This document shows, piece by piece, positions 1-5,177 of a stretch of 5,959 bases of DNA. Made by a program: the position numbers and the translations under genes. Below the pieces are notes generated by a model that did no database searches, was not told where the DNA came from, and saw nothing but the letters and a program-made list of their open reading frames with translations. Position 1 is the stretch's first letter. Each line of letters begins with the position of its first letter. Source of the stretch: an uncultured Eubacterium sp. (GTDB lineage Bacteria; Bacillota_A; Clostridia; Lachnospirales; Lachnospiraceae); NCBI GenBank assembly GCA_947653505.1, contig CANTHI010000245.1, forward strand, positions 1 through 5,959, written 5' to 3'.

Positions 1-23
1 AAGGCAGCTAAACCATAGAGAAT

Positions 24-27
24 GGAG
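24..27 (+). promoter_or_regulatory. Ribosome binding site supporting a TTG start
   Basis: GGAG lies 8 nt before the TTG at 36. No in-frame ATG or GTG lies between the preceding in-frame TAA (9-11) and this TTG. The next in-frame ATG (residue 64) would remove the first membrane segments, so TTG is the most credible start. Confidence 0.6.
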
Positions 28-35
28 CATATCAT

Positions 36-1037
36 TTGAAAGAAAAATCAGAACGATTCAGAAAATATATCAAAGCAGCAGGGAATATCATCTGTGGATT
101 ATCGGTCCTTTTTGTTCTGGCAGCGCTGGCCCGGACAGATTTTGATGTTCTGCAGGGAACCAGTGTGCGCTTATTTGCGCCTGTATTTGCTGCGGGCGTA
201 TGTCTAAAGACAGTGACGGTATTTATGTCTGCACGGGTGTGGTGTCTGTGGCTGGAATTTTTTGCAAAAAAGAGGTGTGACAGGAAAGAAGCGCTGCGTG
301 TCTATGCAAAAGCCAATATCGGCAAATATCTGCCTGGCAATGTGATGCATTATGTGGAACGGAATCTGTTTGCCGGCAGGCTGGAGCTGTCGCAAAAGCA
401 GCTGGCGGCGGCGAGTGTTTGTGAGATTGTCAGTCTGGTGACGGCAGCGTTTTCAATGGGAACGCTGCTGGCGTTTCCTGAGATGAAAAAAGCGCTGGCG
501 GCGGCAGGGCAGAAGGCCGCTGCTGTGTGGCCGTCAGCAGGTCCGGACAGTCCTGTTTCCGGTGATTTCTGGCTGGTTTGGGCGGCAGTGGTGCTGTTTC
601 TGGTATTTGTGATTGCAGTTTTTGCCAGAAATCGAAAAAAGCGGGCTGTCAGATACCGGCAGGAGGAAAAAAGAACGTTAACGGCATCGGACTGTCTGGC
701 GCTGATACGGTCTTTTTTTGTAAGCCTTCTGGTGAATGCGGCTGTTCTTGGGATTCTGGGACTGGTGCTGGTTTTATTTTACCGGTATCTGGGCGGCAGG
801 CCGACGGTGCGGCAGGTGCCTGGGATGATCGCGTCGTATATGATTGCGTGGGTGCTCGGATTTGTCATTCCGGGAGCGCCGGGCGGGATTGGCGTACGGG
901 AGATGGTGCTGACGCTTTTGCTGGCACCAGTTACCGGAAAGGACTGCATCGTTGTACTGGGTGTACTGCACAGACTGGTGACGGTGGCGGGAGATTTTGC
1001 GGCATATATTCTGCGGAAAAAGCTGGTGCGCTCATAG
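36..1037 (+). CDS. YbhN/AglD-type multi-pass membrane protein (LPG synthase TM-region family, flippase-like)
   Basis: This 333-residue integral membrane protein matches the lysylphosphatidylglycerol synthase transmembrane-region (UPF0104/YbhN/AglD) family. Family members without a catalytic MprF domain are common in surface-glycan loci, where a lipid or glycolipid transport role is suggested but not settled. Hydrophobic stretches lie near residues 15-33, 46-66, 124-147, 177-197, 226-250, 263-285 and 303-327. Two family signatures are visible: IGKYLPGNVMHYVER (about 95-109) and IPGAPGGIGVRE (278-289), followed by HRLVTVAGD (312-320) in the last membrane segment. A lysine/arginine-rich cytoplasmic loop sits near 198-213. 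The start is TTG at 36: a GGAG lies 8 nt upstream and the same frame has a TAA at 9-11, so no earlier start is possible after that stop. Bases 1-18 could hold the end of an upstream gene (TAA at 9-11 or TAG at 16-18), but it cannot be identified. The family call is solid; the substrate is unknown. Confidence 0.88.
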   Translation: MKEKSERFRKYIKAAGNIICGLSVLFVLAALARTDFDVLQGTSVRLFAPVFAAGVCLKTVTVFMSARVWCLWLEFFAKKRCDRKEALRVYAKANIGKYLPGNVMHYVERNLFAGRLELSQKQLAAASVCEIVSLVTAAFSMGTLLAFPEMKKALAAAGQKAAAVWPSAGPDSPVSGDFWLVWAAVVLFLVFVIAVFARNRKKRAVRYRQEEKRTLTASDCLALIRSFFVSLLVNAAVLGILGLVLVLFYRYLGGRPTVRQVPGMIASYMIAWVLGFVIPGAPGGIGVREMVLTLLLAPVTGKDCIVVLGVLHRLVTVAGDFAAYILRKKLVRS

Positions 1038-1059
1038 TTTTCCGGAGCGTGTTTGAAAA

Positions 1060-1167
1060 ATGCTTTCCGTCAGATGTGCTTCCCGGCTTGTGGAGAATGC
1101 AGACCGGGCACTGGCGTATGTCCGGAAAGTGGAAAAGGAATACAGGGGAAAGAGATTTGGAATATGA
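1060..1167 (+). CDS. Possible 35-codon small ORF translationally coupled to the next gene
   Basis: An ATG at 1060 opens a 35-codon frame ending in TGA at 1165-1167. That stop overlaps the ATG (1164-1166) of the pyruvyl transferase-FrhB gene as ATGA, a common layout for translational coupling. A GGAG at 1044-1047 lies 12 nt before the start, which is somewhat long. The product would be basic and soluble; its second half (ENADRALAYVRKVEKEYRGK) reads like a charged amphipathic helix, and there is no membrane segment or signal peptide. I recognise no family. It may be a real small protein, the remnant tail of a lost gene, or chance: 35 open codons are not statistically strong. Its value is that it would fill the otherwise unexplained 126-nt gap between two genes of one transcription unit. 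Confidence 0.3.
   Translation: MLSVRCASRLVENADRALAYVRKVEKEYRGKRFGI
1144..1154 (+). promoter_or_regulatory. Ribosome binding site favouring the ATG at 1164
   Basis: The purine-rich run AGGGGAAAGAG ends 9 nt before the ATG at 1164. The pyruvyl transferase fold starts directly after that ATG. The frame is open back to a TTG at 1053, but that start would add 37 residues that do not resemble the family N-terminus, so 1164 is preferred. Confidence 0.55.
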
Positions 1168-3539
1168 AAAAAGAAGTGACAATTGCTATTACAGCAGCAA
1201 GCTATAGCGGAAATAAAGGAGCGGCGGCCATGCTGCAGAGCTCGATTTGCCAGCTTAAGGAACGATACGGCAGCCGTCTGCATATATATCTGATGAGTGT
1301 CTATCCGGCACAGGACCGCCTGCAGTGTCCGCATAAGTTTGTAACAGTCGTTCCGGCACAGCCGCAAAGGCTGTTGTTTCTGGCATTTCCGTGTGCGGTT
1401 TTGTACCGGAGCTTTGGCTGGTGTCCGCCGCTTCGGGCATTGCTGTTAAAAAATAACATATTACATGCATATCTGCATACGGATCTGGTGATTGATGAGG
1501 CAGGCATTGCCTTTTCCGACAGCCGCGGATGGATCCTGAACACGTATGCGTTTGTCTGCGCGGCAGTTCCGATGCTGATGGGTGTCGGGGTAGTGAAATA
1601 TTCGCAGGCGCTTGGGCCATTTCATCATGCTTATAACCGGATGCTGGCAAAGTGGATTCTGCCTGAAATGAAGCTGATCGCTGCCCGTGGACGCTTTACG
1701 TATGGACATTTGCGGGCGATTGGCATCCGCAGGCAGGTCAGACTTTATGCCGACGGCGCGTTTACAATGCCGGCTGACCGGAACAAAGGGGCTTGTGAAA
1801 AACTGCTGCGCTGTAAGGAAGCGTCCGGTGTACCGGTCCGTCTGGCGGCTCTTGCGGTCAGCTCTGTCGTGGAACGCAGATGTAACCGGGCAGGTATTGA
1901 CTATTGTAAAATTATGGCTGGATTTATTGCGTATCTGACCGGACAGGGCTATCAGGTTTTTCTGTTTGCCAACGCCGCGCGGATGCATTCCAGACGGCCG
2001 CGCAACAACGATCTGATGACAGGTGATAAGGTAGCATGGATGTACCAGCAGATGAAAGCGGGTCCGATATGTATCCCGTGGTCAGAAAAGAAACGGGGCG
2101 GATCTTTGCAGGCATCTGATACAAACGGGCTGATCTGGGAGCACCGGGAGATGGATGCGGAAGAAATCCGCGCCAGCATCGGACAGTGTGATTTTCTGAT
2201 CACATCCCGTTTTCATGCGATGGTCTTTGCACTGTCAGAACAGGTGCCGGTGATGCTGGTCGGATGGAGCCACAAGTATCAGGAGGTCATGGAGCAGTTT
2301 GGTCTGGCAGAGTACGCGGAGGATTATTCCAGTCTCAGTCTGGACGGGCTGATCCGGCGCTTTGAGATATTTCTGGAGCATCAGGAAGAAATAAAATATA
2401 AAATCAGAAAGCATCTGCCTGCCGTGCAAAAAAGTTCCAGTAAAAATATCCGGCATATTGCAGCCATTCTGGATAAAATATTAATGGAACAGGAGACAGA
2501 AAGGAAAAAAACGGGTTGTGCATGCTGCATGAACCATGTAATTGATCTGAAGCATCCGCAGCGCTATACCGGTGGTCATCTCCGGTGCCTGATGGGGTAC
2601 GCATCGGACGCAGGGATACGTGCAAAAGCGGCGTCCGGCGGTATGGTGACAGCGCTTTTGTGCAGCCTTTTGAAAAACGGCGAGATCGACGGAGCCTGGG
2701 TCGTGCGGACAGCCTTTACAAAGGAAGGACAACTGACCTGGCAGACAGGCATTGCAACCTCTGCCAGAGAGATCCGTGCGGCATCTTCCAGCGTATATAT
2801 GGATATCCCTATGCTGGCGCATCTGGAGCAGCTGCGCGCGTTTGACGGCAGACTGGCGGTCGTACTGACGCCTTGTATGATGCGTGCGTTTTGCCGGATT
2901 CTGGAGACTGACGATGCTTTGCGGGAGAAAATTGTGTTAAAAATAGGGCTTTTCTGCAGTGGCGCACATGACAAAAGGGCCACGGAGTATGCCCTGGATA
3001 AATGTGGTATTGAACGAAAAGGAGCAAAACGGCTGTATTACCGCACAGGCCACTGGCGCGGCAGGTCCAGTGTTGAATACGCAGACGGCAGCAGGAAGAC
3101 ATTTTCCTATACAAAATCGATCTGTGCATATAAAAACGCGTATTTTTTCATCCGGCAAAGCTGCCTGCATTGCAGGGATCAGTTTGCAGAATGTGCAGAT
3201 ATCAGCTTTGGGGACGTCTGGCTATCGCAAATGAAAAAGGAAAAGAAAAAATATACCGGATGTGTCATCCGCTCAGAGAAAGCGCTGCAGATGGTAAAAC
3301 GTGCTGTAAAGCAGAAGGATCTGTGCGTGGCAGCCATGACAGAAGAACAGCTGCTGCGCAGCCAGAAACGCGCACTGACGTTCAAATACCGCGACAGCCG
3401 CTGGAATCACAGGCTGGCAGGATATCTGGCTGGGAAAAACAGGGAATTTTCCATGCAGCATCCCGAATTACTAAAAAAGGTTCCAATGCAGGCCGTTTAT
3501 TTTTATATGTGCGCGATCCGGCTGCTGCTGAGCTGGTAA
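1164..3539 (+). CDS. Fusion protein: polysaccharide pyruvyl transferase plus FrhB/FdhB-type iron-sulfur domain
   Basis: From the ATG at 1164 the product has 791 residues. Residues 1 to about 440 are a polysaccharide pyruvyl transferase (CsaB/WcaK type), which moves a pyruvyl ketal from phosphoenolpyruvate to a sugar of a surface polymer. Signatures are GNKGAAAML (16-24), YSQALGPF (146-153) and ITSRFHAMVFALS (346-358), with the family Arg349/His351 pair. A linker with CACC (452-455) leads to an FrhB/FdhB domain (about 476-740): ASGGMVTALL (490-499), TPC (569-571), GLFCSG (595-600), and CLHC then ADISFGDVW (667-670, 678-686). Cys571, 598, 667 and 670 fit the cysteines expected to hold a [4Fe-4S] cluster; Cys677 is extra. 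The N-terminal CxxCxxCxxxCP ferredoxin module often carried by stand-alone relatives is absent. FrhB-like proteins frequently neighbour pyruvyl transferases in capsule loci, with unproven function. No internal start with a well-placed ribosome site was seen at the junction, so one chain is likely. Each domain call is firm; the joint activity is inference. Confidence 0.9.
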   Translation: MKKEVTIAITAASYSGNKGAAAMLQSSICQLKERYGSRLHIYLMSVYPAQDRLQCPHKFVTVVPAQPQRLLFLAFPCAVLYRSFGWCPPLRALLLKNNILHAYLHTDLVIDEAGIAFSDSRGWILNTYAFVCAAVPMLMGVGVVKYSQALGPFHHAYNRMLAKWILPEMKLIAARGRFTYGHLRAIGIRRQVRLYADGAFTMPADRNKGACEKLLRCKEASGVPVRLAALAVSSVVERRCNRAGIDYCKIMAGFIAYLTGQGYQVFLFANAARMHSRRPRNNDLMTGDKVAWMYQQMKAGPICIPWSEKKRGGSLQASDTNGLIWEHREMDAEEIRASIGQCDFLITSRFHAMVFALSEQVPVMLVGWSHKYQEVMEQFGLAEYAEDYSSLSLDGLIRRFEIFLEHQEEIKYKIRKHLPAVQKSSSKNIRHIAAILDKILMEQETERKKTGCACCMNHVIDLKHPQRYTGGHLRCLMGYASDAGIRAKAASGGMVTALLCSLLKNGEIDGAWVVRTAFTKEGQLTWQTGIATSAREIRAASSSVYMDIPMLAHLEQLRAFDGRLAVVLTPCMMRAFCRILETDDALREKIVLKIGLFCSGAHDKRATEYALDKCGIERKGAKRLYYRTGHWRGRSSVEYADGSRKTFSYTKSICAYKNAYFFIRQSCLHCRDQFAECADISFGDVWLSQMKKEKKKYTGCVIRSEKALQMVKRAVKQKDLCVAAMTEEQLLRSQKRALTFKYRDSRWNHRLAGYLAGKNREFSMQHPELLKKVPMQAVYFYMCAIRLLLSW

Positions 3540-3551
3540 GAAACTATCTGT

Positions 3552-3576
3552 AAATCAAAAAACTGATTTTTATTTT
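3552..3576 (+). terminator. Weak AT-only hairpin with T-rich tail after the fusion gene
   Basis: AAATCA (3552-3557) can pair with TGATTT (3564-3569) around a 6-nt loop, followed by a T-rich stretch to 3576. The stem has only one G-C pair, so it would be unstable. It may be a poor terminator or simply the AT-rich leader of the next gene. I see no convincing -35/-10 pair in this 58-nt spacer. Confidence 0.2.
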
Positions 3577-3580
3577 AAAA

Positions 3581-3590
3581 AGGAGAAGGA
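3581..3590 (+). promoter_or_regulatory. Ribosome binding site of the DUF1905 gene
   Basis: AGGAGAAGGA precedes the ATG at 3598 by 7 nt, counting from the end of the purine run. It is a strong site and fixes the start. Confidence 0.65.
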
Positions 3591-3597
3591 ACGACTG

Positions 3598-3885
3598 ATG
3601 CAGGATCAGGTTTATGAGTATGATACAAAAATTTGCGCAGCGGAGCAAAAGGGCGGCGCTTACGTGGCATTTCCTTATGACGTACGAAAGGAGTTTCACG
3701 CAGGGAGGGCAAAAGTACATGTGGAATTTGACGGGGAGCCATATGATGGAAGTGTTGTAAATATGGGAGTGAAAAATCCGGACGGTTCGGTCTGCTACAT
3801 CATCGGCATCCGTAAAGATATCCGGCAGAAAATTGGCAAACAGGCAGGGGAGATGGTTCATGTTGTGGTAAGACCGCGCGGATGA
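3598..3885 (+). CDS. DUF1905-family small protein
   Basis: This 95-residue soluble protein matches the DUF1905 family, a small beta-rich domain of unknown biochemical function. It is sometimes found alone and sometimes joined to a YdeI/OmpD-associated domain, which is absent here. The diagnostic blocks are AYVAFPYDVRKEF (21-33), VHVEFDGEPYDGSV (40-53), and IIGIRKDIRQKIGKQAGEMVHV (68-89), where the IRKDIR...IG...GD/E pattern is the clearest family mark. There is no signal peptide or membrane segment. The gene follows the polysaccharide fusion gene by 58 nt on the same strand and could be read through from it or have its own promoter. Its link to glycan synthesis is positional only. The length is that of a complete single-domain member. 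Confidence 0.85.
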   Translation: MQDQVYEYDTKICAAEQKGGAYVAFPYDVRKEFHAGRAKVHVEFDGEPYDGSVVNMGVKNPDGSVCYIIGIRKDIRQKIGKQAGEMVHVVVRPRG

Positions 3886-4019
3886 AGTGCTACATTTGTT
3901 ACAGATTGGGGAGCCGGACGGGCGCGGCGCCAATGGCTGTTTGGACGCCGTCTCCCATCCGGCTGGTTTTCATATGCTTTACTACGCTGCATCATGATAC
4001 CGGGCAGCAGGAGATCTGT
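3886..4019. other. Convergent intergenic segment
   Basis: This 134-nt spacer separates the plus-strand DUF1905 gene from the minus-strand nagA. Apart from the hairpin noted separately I see no gene, promoter or repeat. An ATG at 3882 opens a plus-strand frame across it, but most of that frame is antisense to nagA and it resembles no known protein. Confidence 0.6.
3912..3970 (+). terminator. Long GC-rich hairpin between convergent genes, candidate terminator
   Basis: The left arm starts AGCCGGA (3912-3918) and pairs exactly with TCCGGCT (3958-3964). Inside that, GGG (3920-3922) pairs with CCC (3954-3956) after one C-A mismatch. CGGCG (3925-3929) then pairs with CGCCG (3946-3950) around a loop of roughly 14 nt. 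TGGTTTTC follows (T run 3967-3970), a short and imperfect U-tract. It sits 26 nt after the DUF1905 stop and 50 nt beyond the nagA stop on the opposite strand, where a terminator serving the plus-strand genes is expected. On the minus strand the hairpin is not followed by a T run, so it is a poorer candidate for nagA. Confidence 0.5.
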
Positions 4020-5177
4020 TTACCGGATACGTACACCGTTTTTAAATACCATACGCACCGCAAGCGATGCATCCAGCAGAACCAGATCCGCGATTTTTCC
4101 AGCTTCAATCGAGCCGCGCTCCTCATAGACGCCCAGACATCTGGCCGGATTGACGCTGGCGCAGGCTACGGCGGTTTCGAGCGGGATGTCCATCTGTGTG
4201 ACAGCGGTGCGGACACATTCCATCAGACTGGATGCGGAGCCGGCCAGCGCGCCGTCGGAGACGAGCGTTACTTTCCGGCCGGAGACGCTGACGTCCAGAC
4301 CGCCCAGTGTATAACGGCCGTCTGGCATACCTGCGGCACGCATGCTGTCACTGATAAAGACGATGCGGTCTTTGCCGAGCATTTTAAAAGTCGTGCGTAC
4401 GACCGATGGGTGGATGTGGATGCCGTCGCAGATCAGCTCCGCATGGACGTGCGGGCTGTCGCAGACAGCGCCGATGACGCCTGGTGAGCGGTGGGTAAAA
4501 GGCGGCATGGCGTTGTATAAATGCACGGCGTGGCAGGCGCCGGCGTCAAAAGCAGCCATAGCCGTGTCATAATCCGCGTTTGTATGTGCTAAGGAAATGT
4601 GCACCTGCTTTTTGAGAGCTGTAATAAATGCCTGAAAATCCGGATTGCATTCAGGAGCGATGCCGATAAATTTTACGAGTCCTTCGGAAGCTTCGAGAAA
4701 TGCTTCTGCCGTCTGCACGTCGCAGGAAAGGATGTGCGCCGGATCCTGTGCGCCTTTTTTTGCGCTGCTGATAAACGGGCCTTCCATATTGATGCCGAGC
4801 AGGCCGGCGGTTTTCGGGGACGTTTTTTCATTCCGGCAGTCCTTCTGATAAGCGGCCGCGGTTTGTAAAATGCGGATCAGCTCCTGCTGCGGGAGCGTCA
4901 TTGTAGCCGGACAGATGCCGGTGATGCCTTCGCGGGCTTCCAGCTCAGCGATGTGGGCAATGGCTTCTTTTGTGCCGTCGCAGATATCGTAGCCACCGCA
5001 GCCGTGAAAGTGCAGGTCAATCAGTCCCGGGATGGCGTAACAGCCGTCCCCGTCTATGCGTTCCTGTTCATTATTCTGATCTGCAGCCTGATCTGTAAAG
5101 ATACCGTTTTGGATCATTATCGTACCTTCCTGAAATTCCTGTTCTTTTGTAAAGACCTTTACATGTTCAATAATCAT
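4020..5177 (-). CDS. nagA: N-acetylglucosamine-6-phosphate deacetylase
   Basis: NagA hydrolyses N-acetylglucosamine-6-phosphate to glucosamine-6-phosphate and acetate in the cytoplasm, the first committed step in using GlcNAc from cell wall or host glycans. The 385 residues match the usual family length and the amidohydrolase layout. PGLIDLHFHG (50-59) gives the HxH pair His56/His58. NMEGPFIS (130-137) carries metal ligand Glu132. LAHTNADY (196-203) and HLYNAMPPFTHRSPG (219-233) carry ligands His198 and His219 and the substrate-binding NAM segment. ICDGIHIHP (249-257) follows, and ISDSMRAAG (275-283) carries the catalytic Asp277. No key residue is missing. The ATG at 5177 overlaps the TGA of the upstream regulator gene as ATGA, and an AAGGAG lies 7 nt before it, so the two genes are probably co-transcribed and translationally coupled. 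The upstream RpiR-type protein is the likely regulator. No nagB is seen; nagA is the last gene before the convergent boundary. Confidence 0.96.
   Translation of the reverse strand: MIIEHVKVFTKEQEFQEGTIMIQNGIFTDQAADQNNEQERIDGDGCYAIPGLIDLHFHGCGGYDICDGTKEAIAHIAELEAREGITGICPATMTLPQQELIRILQTAAAYQKDCRNEKTSPKTAGLLGINMEGPFISSAKKGAQDPAHILSCDVQTAEAFLEASEGLVKFIGIAPECNPDFQAFITALKKQVHISLAHTNADYDTAMAAFDAGACHAVHLYNAMPPFTHRSPGVIGAVCDSPHVHAELICDGIHIHPSVVRTTFKMLGKDRIVFISDSMRAAGMPDGRYTLGGLDVSVSGRKVTLVSDGALAGSASSLMECVRTAVTQMDIPLETAVACASVNPARCLGVYEERGSIEAGKIADLVLLDASLAVRMVFKNGVRIR

Noticed and set aside
22..39. Five-codon ATG-to-TGA frame overlapping the TTG start
   Set aside because: It is too short to be meaningful; its GGAG is better explained as the ribosome site of the membrane protein gene.
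578..1207. 209-codon plus-strand frame across the end of the membrane protein gene
   Set aside because: It is an out-of-frame shadow of the membrane protein gene, rich in Cys, Gly and Trp, without hydrophobic pattern or family resemblance. It ends inside the start of the fusion gene.
1461..1988. 175-codon minus-strand frame opposite the pyruvyl transferase domain
   Set aside because: It is antisense to conserved pyruvyl transferase motifs, with a composition rich in Arg, His and Ser typical of shadow frames.
2529..3539. Internal start making the FrhB domain a separate protein
   Set aside because: The nearest in-frame Met after the linker (2529) has its closest AAGGA-like sequence about 20 nt away, and there is no stop or frame change, so a single fused chain is the simpler reading.
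3882..4487. 201-codon plus-strand frame starting with an ATGA overlap on the DUF1905 stop
   Set aside because: Most of it is antisense to nagA, whose conserved motifs are unmistakable. The non-overlapping first 46 codons resemble no family, cross the intergenic hairpin, and have no ribosome site of note.
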